Assembly (NCBI RefSeq): GCF_039555335.1
Contig: NC_092644.1
Coordinates: 47,160,428-47,224,427, forward strand
Direction of reading: 5' to 3'
Source: Amphiura filiformis
Taxonomy: Eukaryota > Echinodermata > Ophiuroidea > Amphilepidida > Amphiuridae
Length of the DNA: 64,000 bases
Of this stretch, positions 1-12,400 are shown piece after piece. The first letter of the stretch is position 1. Each line of letters opens with the position of its first letter. The notes beneath the pieces were generated by a model. That model made no database searches. It had not been told where the DNA came from and saw nothing but the letters and a program-made list of their open reading frames with translations. The position numbers and the translations under genes are program-made.

Positions 1-304
1 TTTACAAATGGGTCAAGTGGGCCCAAGCCCAAGGGCTACAAGATAGGAAATGTCATGTTCTCGACTATGTGGCTATTGATTGTCTATTTATGCGAAAAAT
101 ATCGCCCAACACCTATTTTTGCGTACGAATTACATGGGCACTCGGCGAAGTGACCGCAAAAGTCTTTTTCTGGGCAAAATAGTGAGGCATGTGTAGATAT
201 GGGTAGCCATATTGCTTCAATTTGGGTAACCATACGATTTTTTTTCTGATACAATACGGGGTCAGTCGACAGCCCGATATAAATTCACCCCATTATAATC
301 TTAC
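1..304. other. SLC5 intron, left edge of window
   Basis: This intron follows coding exon 10 on the minus strand. I find no acceptor followed by SLC5-like sequence here, and no repeat I can name. Confidence 0.5.
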
Positions 305-417
305 CAAGTAGTTTGCTGATAATGACCATCTTCCGTTCTGTTAAGTTGGGCCAGTATGCGCCCACAATATGCTGTACTGTTACGGCCGATAGCGCATTGA
401 GGACTGACGATACGGTG
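305..417 (-). CDS. SLC5-like gene, coding exon 10 (last in window)
   Basis: This is 113 nt: 1 base, 37 codons and 1 base. The acceptor is CATATTTCAG|CACC and the donor is CTTG|GTAAGA. It encodes [20 protein letters not shown] and [17 protein letters not shown]. The TVS-[ST]-x-LN-[AS]-x-[AS]AVT motif carries the Ser/Thr residues that in solved SLC5 relatives line the Na2 sodium site. No further exon is recognisable in 1-304. Confidence 0.92.
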
Positions 418-3400
418 CTGAAATATGAAAGTGCAATAAAAAAGCGAGAAAACAATCTGAAACATTTGAAAACTATTACCAAATTAGTTATCATGGTTAT
501 GAAAGTTGTGGCATGATTGATAATTTAAAGTACAGACATAGTTTGGAAATCTAGATAATTATACAAGTATGTGACTTGAAACGCTGACAGGATCACATAC
601 CAAATGATGATACAGGGCGAGTCGAAAAAGTGCAATAGTGCAAAGAATCCATCTTTATTTTATAACCAGGTTGAACGTTTAAAGTTTCATAACGTTATGT
701 CCATGATATATTCAATTGTGACCTTGTGTCAAAACATGAAAAACGAAGTAATTAGCACTTACCGTTCTGTTTTATAACAATTTTTTTATAGCGACACCCC
801 CATTTTAATGTTTGTCCACGAAACATCTCATTTAGTATGCCAGCACACTCTATGAACGGTATATTTGGAACAACTGCCATTTTCTTAACCTCATTGGCAC
901 TGAAGTAGAACGGACCACCCAAAGTTTTATTGTCCCTGGTCTTTTTAAGTAGTAGAAACATTACTTTGTTATTTTCGCCAGCCCATAGGGCTGGTATCTA
1001 ATTCTGAGATGGGATTTGTGTACACTAAAGATTAGCTAAGATTATAGCCTTCTTCTATTGGTATGAATTATTTTTTTAACTTCTTGTGGTGGAAATGTTT
1101 TTGATATCTGCTAATTCGATTTGCAAGGAAAAGAAAGTATGTTTTGCCGTTTCAACGAACGAAAACGATTGAGTATTGCCAAAGTTATGTTTGAATTAAT
1201 TATGACTTAAAAAGTTTAGGTTAGGCCTACACATATAAAACATAAACTTGTTCAGCAATCAGCATATCAAAAAAATTGACATGGTCAACAATTAGCAGGG
1301 AATGATGGAACAAGGTCATATCAGAGGACTACTGAGCATAGCATGATGTTTGGTTGCCTGTGAGTGCATAATTGATATGTTGATAACAGATCTAATAATG
1401 TTGTAGAATCAAAATCTTCATTATATGGACCACATTGAAGTCAAAGTAATTATCTAACCTATCCTGTATCGTTTTATGGATAAAATTGACTCAAAATGTT
1501 ATTGATGATATTATTGCTATCTTTAACATCAGTTTTGTCTTTTCAACGGGAAAAATCCGATGGAAAATAAAGTTTTTAGGGGCTAGCTATAATATTGAAC
1601 AATATATCCCATATTTTGACATGCACTTATAGAAAATAAATAAATTATTGTCTTACTTTATAAATTATAAATACTGTAAAATGACACATAACTAAAGTGA
1701 GGCCACTTTCTATCTTTTTTATTTGATTCATAAAATAATATAAAATCATTTTAAAATAAAATGTGCATGTAAGTTGAGTTTACATAGCGAATTAACTAAC
1801 AACTGCAGTGTATTTCTTGATTTTAATAATAAGCATGGGTAAAAAGCAGTAAAGACAGAAATATAGAACAATTTGGAGTAATGAATTAAAGAGTTGACAG
1901 GAGTTATAGGAGTTAATGCTTTTTGCTGTTTCAGTGTGCATGTTCTCACCATTGATGGTTTGGTGAACTGTCATGTAACATGGATGTAAGCGTGATCCTA
2001 AAAAATGCCTTTCACGGTGACCCAAACTATTTACAAGACCTCTTCTGCATTGAGGCTGGCCTGCCCTTTTAAAGGGAATTTTTATCACATTTACCTTTTC
2101 ATTAAAAATGTCCATTCAAGAAACATACAAATTTGTGGGCGGATTATTCAAATGTCGAAAGGAAATACGTGCAAATTGAAGTGGTGTGAATTTCAAAAGG
2201 AAGTTGGACATATTACAGGGAATAGAAAAAATTGTTGGGCTTAAGTTATTTTGAGACTAAAAAAGGAATTGAAAAAGTCAAATTGGGTATCGCAGTAAAA
2301 TGACTCTTAAAAATTAAAATGATAGTTGCCATTCACTTCATTTTTTTTTCACAAAAGGTGATTATTGAGTATGGCATTTATAAAAACTTTCAACAATGGG
2401 AAAGTTTATTTTGGTTCTCACGTAAATATCGATTCTTTGTCCTGTTCACTTATTTTTGACTCACCCTGTAGTACAATACGGTATGCTAAGATTCCAGCAC
2501 GCTTTAGATTCATGCAAACTGGAACGTATTCAGACGTGATAGGTATACTGTCACGAAGTTCACTAAAACACACTTGATAAATGTTTTTGTGAAGACAAAA
2601 GTATACCTTACAAAAGATGAGATAACTGATGTAAGCCTACAATTTTGAAACGCAGATCCGGTTATATTCAAATGAGATTGAAATAATATGTATATGGATA
2701 GGGTTTCGATTTCATTTCCTCACCTTAAACACAGAGTACATAAACCGGCTGTAAGTAAACCAGACATGCCAGGTAAATGATGGAAGGAGTCCAAAATAAA
2801 ATACGGTAACAGCTGAAATTGAAGAAAAAATATATATCATAGGTTTATTGAATAAAATATCATTATCAAGTAGTGTGCTTTTAATAACAGAACCTTATTC
2901 ATGTTATTTGCTCAAATCGACAAAATTTACAAATGGGCATATTGTCAAGCTTGTCACAGAAAACATTGACATTCAACATCGTTACCACGCACAAGAGGTA
3001 AATGTTGAGTAATTCACATATCTCGCAGGAGAAATTGGTCAATCCGGATTCTGATCAATGGGCATAAAACATTGGGATAGCTGTTAACAGACTTCAGCGC
3101 ATTTGGAGAATCAAGGACAAAAACCACCTCCAGTGAATACCGTCGCTGATGACGGTGGTGTTCGCACGTTTATGTCGAAGGTCCACTATGTGTCGAAGAT
3201 TCGCTGTGTCGAAGGTTCGCAATATCCGAAATATAGGGGAGTACTATGTTGAATATGAAATAAAGTTCGCTATGTCGAATATGAAATAATATTAGCTAGG
3301 GTTAGGGTTAGAGTTATATTTAGGGTTATGGTAATGACATTGGTTTGAGTTAAGGTTAATATTATGACTGTTTGGTTTTGGTCACTCAGCAATTCAATAA

Positions 3401-6400
3401 ATCTTTCTCGAGTAACATATAATGATCAATTATACACCAGAATGACAACTCACCCCATCCCTGAATCTCAGGGCACCACTTGCGAACGGATCGCAGCCTG
3501 CGTATACGGCGTACATGGCTACGCCTGCCAAACAAAGCAATGTCGTCATCAACACCATACCACATGCGTACAGAGTTATTGCCCTTAAAAAGGAAATAAG
3601 AATGAAGACATTACAAAAATTAAATCGTCTCCAATGCAAACTTAATATATACGAGTGGATATTCATATGTATACTAGTGGCAGATAAAATTAATTAAAGT
3701 TTAAACTTCAACACTGCACTATTTTTCGCTCACCTGGAACGTTTTCACTAGTCCGACTAGCGTCTTCAGCAAATGTTGATGATGTGATGATATCTTGTCT
3801 ACAATCGGGATATCTGTCACTGAAGACGTCATATGATTGACAGAATGACGTCATAGGATGTTACGATGTAGCGCAGAAATATCAAACCAAACTCATCAAA
3901 TTATTGAAAGATCTCAAGGAGAAAAGTATCATTGACTCTAGATCTTATCGGAAGTTGTATCCCACCGTGTGTGATATACCAACAATTTATGGTTTAATTA
4001 AAATCCATAAAGCTGCCCCGCTTAGACCGATTATTTCAAGCATCGGATCGGTCACTTACGAACTTGTGCGGTTTGTGTCTGGGATCATCTCTCCTCTCAT
4101 TGGCAATTCTGATCACCATATTACCAACACTCAATCGTTTGTGGAAAATATTCGCGATTTGAAGTTGGAATCGGATGAATCCCTTGTATCATTTGATGTG
4201 TCAGCGCTTTTCACTTCCATCCCTGTTGACAAGACACTTGAAGTCGTCGGTGAACATTTAAGGAGTGATGCTAGCTGGAAGAAGGGTGAGGCTGAAAATC
4301 TTGAGCCTGAGCAAGTGCTTGACTGTCTAAGTTTTTGTCTTGAGTCGTGAGACTTTTTTTTTATCTTCAGCGCTATAGATGTGCCATGGGAAGTTCATGC
4401 AGTCCGCTTTCCGCTGATGCGTACATGGAATATTTCGAAAGCCAGGCACTAACATCTGCCCCCCCACCCACCGCGTGTTTGGAAGAGATATGTAGATGAC
4501 ACATTCGTGGTCATAAAAACTGTGCATATCGAGGAATTTACCGATCATATCAACATTAATCCTAACATCAAATTTACGCGCGAGGAAGAGGAAGACGGTA
4601 AACATGGTAAACTTCCTTTCCTTGACACTTTGGTTTGTCGCCAGCCGGACGGAACTCTTAAAGTTAAGGTTTATAGAAAATCTACTCACACAGAGCAATA
4701 TTTGAACTTTTCCTCTCATCCCTCACTTGAGCATAAGCTCAGTGTTGTTAGAACGCTAAGTACTCCACCGTGCGGAAACCGAAGTCACAGACCCGGCAGA
4801 TAAAGCAGAGGAGATAACTCATGTGAAGAACGCGCTAAAGAACTGCGGTTATCAAGACTGGACTTTCTTTCGCGGTCAGCCCAAAGAAAAAGATAGTTCT
4901 TCTCAGAACCGAGACACGGAAACAGCTAAAAAAGGATTTGGCACCTTACCTTACATACAAGGTCTTGCTTACATACAAGCTACACAGAGCGTTCAGGACT
5001 GCGGGAGTTTCAACCACCTTCAAACCTCAAAATACACTAAGGAGTGCGCCTGTAGCCCCTAAAGACAAGACAGAACCCTTTAAACAATCTGGGATTGTGT
5101 ATCAAATTAACTGTGCTGATTATGACGCAAGTTATATCGGCAAATCTGCCAGGAAGCTTGAGAAAAGGCTTAGTGAACACAAGTCTACTGCTGGCAGCTC
5201 CAAATCAGCGGTCAAGAACATGTAGTGAGATCTAAAGGTCACCAGATTGATCGAACGGGAGCAAAAAGAATTTTCCCGGAGAGTTCTTGAAGCTATACAG
5301 ATATGGACTCAAAAACCGAGACTAAATCGTGACCAAGGACTAGAAATAGATCCTATTTTGGATACCTGCTGATGCCCAGGGGGGGGGGGGGGGGGTACAT
5401 CGTAACATCCTATGACGTCATTCTGTCAATCATATGACGTCATCAATAGACAAGATATCATCACAGCATCACCATCTGCTGAAGACGCTAGTCGGTCTAG
5501 TGCCAACATTCCAGGTAAAATAGCGTAGTGTTGAAGTTAAAACTTTAATTCACACTTAATATACTTTATAAAGAATACTATTGCACTTGATAGGTCTGTT
5601 GTGTGATGGCCTGTGAAGGTAACCATGATAGTAACTACCAAGACGTAAGAAAATCAGAGATTCTTCTTTAGCGCCGTCATACACGCCTAACATAGACCTG
5701 ATAGTTTTACCACAAATATTTGTAAGTCTTACCGGTTAGCCGTCCTGAGGTCTTTGCAAGTTAGATACCGTTGTACTTGGTACTGCATAATACACTGAGA
5801 AGGCATCCACCCTATAATACCCAGAACTGCATTCCATACGGTCAGATACTCTTTGGGATCTAAACTGAAACTGTACCAGAAATAAAATACAAATATTAGC
5901 GTAGCCTATTTGTTTTTTAATTCATGTTTTCTCATACTTTTGTTGAATCTGTCTAATCTGCGAAGTTGTAAAATTCATCTTAATAAAAAAAATGATCAAA
6001 AAATAAAATGGTCCAGTAATGAATAACAGTATTTCTTCTACAAAAGACCGATCTTTGATAATGGCATTGCATTGATTGCTCAATACTGAGCGAATATTTA
6101 TACTTGTATACATTTTGGCGAAAATTTCTTACTTCCAGAGTTCGAGTCTTTGCCCTTCATCTGCAATGGCGAATGCATTAGACATTCCTCCAACCGTTAA
6201 AGAAGCCTTTATTACGACAGCGATGAGAGATGTGACTATCAAAACCATCTGAAAAGAGTCTGCCCATAGAACAGCCTTGATACCACCCTAAAAAGATAAG
6301 ATCATAAATTTATACGAGATAATGTTCTCGGATTGGCGTAGAAGACAAAATTCTCAAAGAGTTAGCTCACCGAGGTGCAAAGTTACTGTAAACGGTATGG

Positions 6401-9400
6401 GTTTTTCCTCATCTGTTTTTCATTCTCAATCCCCTCTCCACATTTTGTCACTAAGAAATGTGTTTGTCTTTTTGAACCAACCACCGGGATCAGAATAATA
6501 TGTCAGCAGGTTGTGGTACCTACGCTACTGACAATAGTTCTGAGCGGAATATCAGGCTTGTGCACCTTTGGTAGTCCATAAAACCTTGGTGGCGATTGTG
6601 GGGTAAAGCTTGAATCATATATAGGCCTTCATCGGTGAAATGGTCAGCCTGTGGTCCATCACGTTGACCTGGACAAAGTCCAAATTTTTGATAGGGAGCC
6701 CCGATGGTTCGAGAGAAGTCATCCAAAACACTATACCACAATGGCCTCATCCCAATGGCATAGTTCAATAACCTCAATTAACACTCATAGTGCAAAATAT
6801 GACCTCAAGTTGCAGAGTATGAGTTTTTGTACCCAAATTTTCAAAGGTCATTCAATGAATTTACAAATGTATTAGGGTTTAAAGAACTGTGCCCTGATAG
6901 ATGAACATGTTGTGGATCCTGTAGTATCTCCTAGTGAAACCTGGGCCAACCAACCATATGTAAAAGGACGGAGGGTGCTACAAGTTACCAAAGGTCTCTG
7001 ATCCGATCATTATTTTAGTCGCAAGGTCGAGTCATTCCGCTGACGAAAGCTGTAGTAGTAACAGCTGAAATTTACGGAGATCTTATACAAACATGTATAC
7101 ATTTACTTTAAAGATTAAACACATGCACTGTTTATGAGCTAAATTACTATAGCGCTTAACTTGAAACACCATAGATGTACTCAAAAGTTTATAAATAGGG
7201 TAATTATAGTTCTTAAAAGCAATACCGTGTAATATTTAATACTTAAATATTTTATTGTTCAAGTGTTTAATTTAACAAGCAATGTTTAACAAATGTTGCA
7301 TTTTGTATTTAAAACTACGATTTATACTTACGATTGTTGTATAAAACATTGTAACAAAACTGAGCAGTAGTATGGAGCCTGCCAGGCTCATGTTGGTTAC
7401 TGAAATCAAATAATATGTGAGAGACAAAGAAACTTGTGAATGGTTATTCTTGATGCTTAATTTAATCATTTTTTATGCTTAATTTAATCATTTTTTTCCA
7501 TAGAATGTCGAAGAGTGAACAGTTTACCAAACCAAAGTGTTACAATTAAACATGACAACAAATAAATACATATCCCGACCGGAACACAACCCAACTTGAA
7601 AAAAAAGCAAGGGAATGTGCCGGCATGGGAATCGAACCCACGACCGTATAATATTTAGTACTAAAAATTTTTAGTGTTTATACAAGTGTTTAATTTTAAT
7701 AACAAGCAATGTTTAAAAAAAATGTTGCATTCCTTGCTTTGCTATTAAAGTTGGGTTGTGTGCCGGTCGGGATTTGTATTTATTTGTTGTCATGTTTAAT
7801 TGCAACACTTTGGGTTGGTAAACTGTTCATTCTTTCTTATTAAATATATTCAGTTTCCTCTTGTAGCGAGCAATCGTTCCCCATTGTGTTTATTTGTTCT
7901 TGTGCAGGATGCGTATCCCCATTACCTACTTTACATAGAATGTCTTGAAAAATTGGTTTAAAGGATTCGGACATGCTTGAAATCCTAGTCTAATAATGGC
8001 GAAGAGGTGATTTGAAAATAAATCGCAATATCCAGAGAAATATCTGAAAATAATTTTGCAATTTATGATGATGACTAGCTGTCTACGTACCAGTTATTTC
8101 CCTCGTCACTCAATAATTTGACTCACCTGCAATAATGACCATACTTGCCCCAAATGTTGCTATTCCCGAGTGTAGTAGCTGATGGAATTCAAAATAATAA
8201 ATCACTGTAAGATACTGAATGAAACTATCGTTGAGGTTGGTCTTATAACTTAACCTACTGAACTTAGGAAACGAGACATGCACTTTTAAAAAAATCGAAC
8301 TTTTATGGACTCTAAAGACAAATACATGTAAAGACATACATTTTACCGGATAACAGAGACATCCACAGACGTCCACATAATCAGACAATAAAGGTTAAAC
8401 TGTGTATAGATTCTGACATGTCTTACCATGTATGCATAACAGATGACAAGTCCACATGTTCTTACGGCTGGGTTAAAACGTAGTTCAAGATACTGTTGAG
8501 AAAGGTTCAATTAAAACCAAAAAGAGAATCTACAAAAGGCTTACAAATTCGAACTTAATAGGCAAATTGTGACTAAAGAACACTACTAATTAGTAATAAC
8601 ATAACATTCTATTAGAAAATAGAAGTCCAAAATGAATCTTTTTTGTCCTCTCACGTGAACCTTTGAGAGATAATATAGTGCGATCTGAAGAACTTTTTAG
8701 GTTCTCTGAAACTCGTATAGAACATTTATTGGACAACCCGGCCTTTTAAATATGAATTAGGTTCTAAAGTGGGGTCAAGGTTTTTGCTTAGAGGTTAATA
8801 ACTGCGCATTGGTTATTTGGAGGGCATAACCGTATTGCTATAAACTATGTTTTATTTGCTTTTTACGGGCACCTCTAAAACCCCCGCCCGGGCTCCATAA
8901 GACCCCGGGTCCGGGGATTGTACACCCTCTTACCCATTTATCTGTTGCACTGCTTGGTTTGTAACAGCCAATTCTTATGCAGTTTTCAGTCAATTTCAAG
9001 GTAACAATTTCTTTAGTCATAATCGTTGTCGTCGTCGTCCTCTTCCTCTCCATCTCCCTTCCCTCTTCCTCCCCCCCGGTTCCACCCTCCTCCTCCTCCT
9101 AGCTCCTCCTCCTCGTCATAATCATTATCGTCATCATCATTATTATTTCGGTTTCTGTTATATTGTTGATACAAACCTCATATATACTAGTTAATTTTAA
9201 ATTATAGTATATTGGTAAGAAACATCTTGCAGCTATCCATGACGCACCAATTTGTCCAACGACATGCCACGCTGCCATTGTGCCTCTGAAGTAAACATCG
9301 GCCGAAACGCCCTAGAAAAAAATAAACACTGCCAAAATTAGGTGAAATTTATTGAAAAAATCTTAAGAGAAAGTCTTAGTTTATGGACCCTCTTTTATTT

Positions 9401-12400
9401 GTCCATACACGATTCAAATGACCATGATTTAATTTCAAAATTTGAATAAAAATTGAGCATCCTTTGTCGTGGTTTACTCATATTTAAGCTTCAAGTTTCT
9501 TTTGTTCATGTTCAAGGGTTCCTGATTCGTAGGTTTAATCGTATTGTTATGGAAAAATCATAAAAATCTCCTCTCATCTTATCTTTAATATCTCATCTCA
9601 TCTCATCTCGTCTCATCTCATCTTATCTTATATATTTTATTTCATCTCATCTCATCTTCCCGATATTGACCGGTTTATAGGCATGGTATAGTGGTTCTGG
9701 TTTGTTACCACTGAGGTCCTGGTCGAGTTCGAGCCCCGTCATGCCCAAACGGCTTCGTGTACATTTGGTTTCCAGCCCATGCTTGCTCTTGCAATTTTTT
9801 GTTTGGACAGATACCGGATTTTCCAGGGACGTTTGGTCCATATCCGTCTATCCTAAGATCGCTAGTGAGTAGTCCGAAAGTTCACTCGTACCCAAACCTG
9901 ACCCTCACCCATGCATGACCCTATACATTGTTAAAAAATAAACGCCCTTAATTCATGTGATTCAATAAAAAATAACTTACTGAATACTAATGTAGTCTTG
10001 TGGGGGACATGATAAGTAAAGATTTTATTATAAGATTAAGAAACAGTTGAATATATTGAAAATAGACTTGGTGGTTTATTAAAGCATTATTTACAACGTT
10101 GTTTCGTAAAACAGTTGAATATAAATCCAGATGTTTGTTATGCAAGTTTTTGAAAACACATAAACAAAGTCAAATGCAAATTTGAGATTTTACTCAAAAA
10201 TTGTTTGGTGTTGTTTCCGGCAAACACAACGTTATGCCTAAATATGTTTGAAAATTAATTATTCTATTTTATACACTCATATTGACCATAAAAACGAATT
10301 AATACAGCGGCTGGCCGTCTCTCAACACGCGATATTCAAAATTCCCGGGCGCCGAAATTGTCTAGTGCAACATGCCGTTTCAGTAATACAATCGGTCGTT
10401 TCAAATAATAAGTTTTGGTACTGGTTTTGGTTTTGGTCACGTGGTTTCCTATTATCCAAGTCGATCTTCATTTGAAAGCGTGGGTTTGATTTCGGAATAA
10501 GCCTTAGCTTATTTCCCTGTGTACAAATATATACCATCGAAATATATTTCAACCCAGATTACAAAATAGACACTTGAAGCCTACTCGAGTGTCTATTCAT
10601 AAGCATATCGCATACACGGGGATCGATTGAAGATTAGCTAAGCTAAGATTGAAGCTGTATACTTCCAGTATAGACTAGTTGACTTTTATTTAAGTTATTT
10701 ATTGCTCGAAAGAAATGAGAAGAGAGAGAGAGAGAAATCGCTGTGGCTCAGCGATAGAACAAATTCAGCTATGCTTGCTGACAAAAGAGAAACAAAAACT
10801 TATTACTTGAAAGGAGGGAATGAAGGCTGTCAACAATTGAGCACAAATAACCATGACGTCATTGCACTAGACAATTTCGGCGCGGGAATTTTGAATATCG
10901 CGTGTTGAGAGCCGGCTGTTTTTATTCGTTTTTATGGTCAATATGAGTTTGTTTTATATAAAATCATGTAATTCGTATTAACAAAACAAAATGTATAAGA
11001 AATTAGATAGAATTGTGTAAATGGTTTGAGTAACCAATAATTCCAACCTATAGCTTATATGAAAAAAAAACCCATTTTGTCGAAGTGCTGAGAATCTACT
11101 GTACTTTAATAACTATGTTTTGTATTTTTGTAAATCCCAAGACGTTTTCTGTCGCAAAACGACCTCCCTTCTGCGAATCTTCAATTCTCATAGTTCAATA
11201 AATTGTATGCATTATGTAATAGGCCTACATTTTATACGAGTTGAATTTCACTTTTTTTTCGCTCAGGTACTTTAATACAGTGACCCTATCATCAAACTTG
11301 AGACCCAGAGAGTTATGATAGTTGACGACAAATGAATTGGAATCAAAACGTGATGTCTCCATTAATATTTCCAATTACCTGTACTTAAATAATGATTTTA
11401 CAAAAGACGCCCTGGAGACCGGGCCTGGAGATTGTGCATGTATGGGTCATATGTGCAGGAAAGTTCAAAGTCAACGCTTCCAAAGGAATTCCAAAATTTT
11501 GTTCAAAAGACGTTACCAACAAAAATTCCTTTAAAAAGGAATGGATGAGGCGTGCCTGTCTCGCTATATTGCTCAGATAAAGATTTGTACATTTATTCTG
11601 ATGTATACGTATCGTGTAATAGATGAAGATGATCTACATGCGAGATAAAGTATTATGTCATGTATTTATCTTTTTAAATCTAGAATATCAGGGATGTAGT
11701 TATTATGAGCTGTTAAATAAACCCGAAACGGTGCGAGCGAACGTTTCATCGTTTAACGCTAGGGATCGGCTATAAGGGTATCACCCCCTAAAACAAATTG
11801 TTGGTCTTTTTATGATGAAATATCATCATCCAATTCCGTAAATTTAAAAAAATCCATTTTTTTCCTGGAAAATCTGAATTCTGGATCTGCATCCGGATCC
11901 GGATCCGAAAAAAAACCCAAAACAAACACCTCCCCACCCCCCACACAAAACCCCAAAACAAAACAAAAAACAAAAAAAACCGGAAATCCGTAAAAAAAAG
12001 ATAAAAACGGAACGGCCCTGGAATATGGCCGATCCGGATCCGGATCCGAAAAAAATCGTGGTTGACTGTCAATAGGAGAGATCATGTGTAATGTTATGCA
12101 CTTATGGAAGACTTAATTATAGCCTCTCCAAATAAGTGCAACGATTGTAAGACTTATAGACATGCTTGTGGGCATTATTCGCATGATCTTTATTATCTTT
12201 TGCCTTACCTGGATAAAGATACCAGTAAATAAACTGGCAATAAGTGACAAAGCGACTGGAAGGAAGCCCATGCTACGATCAGCCATGAGAAACTCGCTGG
12301 TTGTCCGTTGTCTGCCTGCAAAGACGGCATAGTAGAGGCCTATACTTGCAGATACTAGTAACACCAGAGCAAAGAGTGCATAATCTGCAGCACCAAATAT

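Larger units (their letters stand above)
3692..5550 (+). mobile_element. Decayed Penelope-like retroelement with inverted terminal repeats
   Basis: A 1.86-kb insertion lies in the intron between SLC5-like exons 8 and 7. Its two ends, 3692-3870 and 5396-5550, are reverse complements of each other at high identity: both contain the CATATGATTGACAGAATGAC core and the GACTAGCGTCTTCAGC segment. Inside, on the plus strand, are broken pieces of a Penelope-type reverse transcriptase and a terminal GIY-YIG-like domain. A run of G at 5379-5395 sits next to the right repeat. PLEs are known to carry LTR-like repeats in direct or inverted arrangement. The copy is inactive and 5'-truncated, because the RT N-terminus is missing. 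Confidence 0.88.

Noticed and set aside
752..961. 69-codon minus-strand frame in the SLC5 intron
   Set aside because: It does not match the SLC5 sequence expected between exons 9 and 10, which already join in phase.
3296..3360. Possible telomeric repeat, also at 63404-63470
   Set aside because: There are only a few degenerate hexamers, far from any chromosome-end signature.
3692..3870. Hammerhead ribozyme expected in Penelope-like terminal repeats
   Set aside because: Some PLEs are known to carry one, but I could not find a complete CTGATGA...GAAA core in either repeat of this copy.
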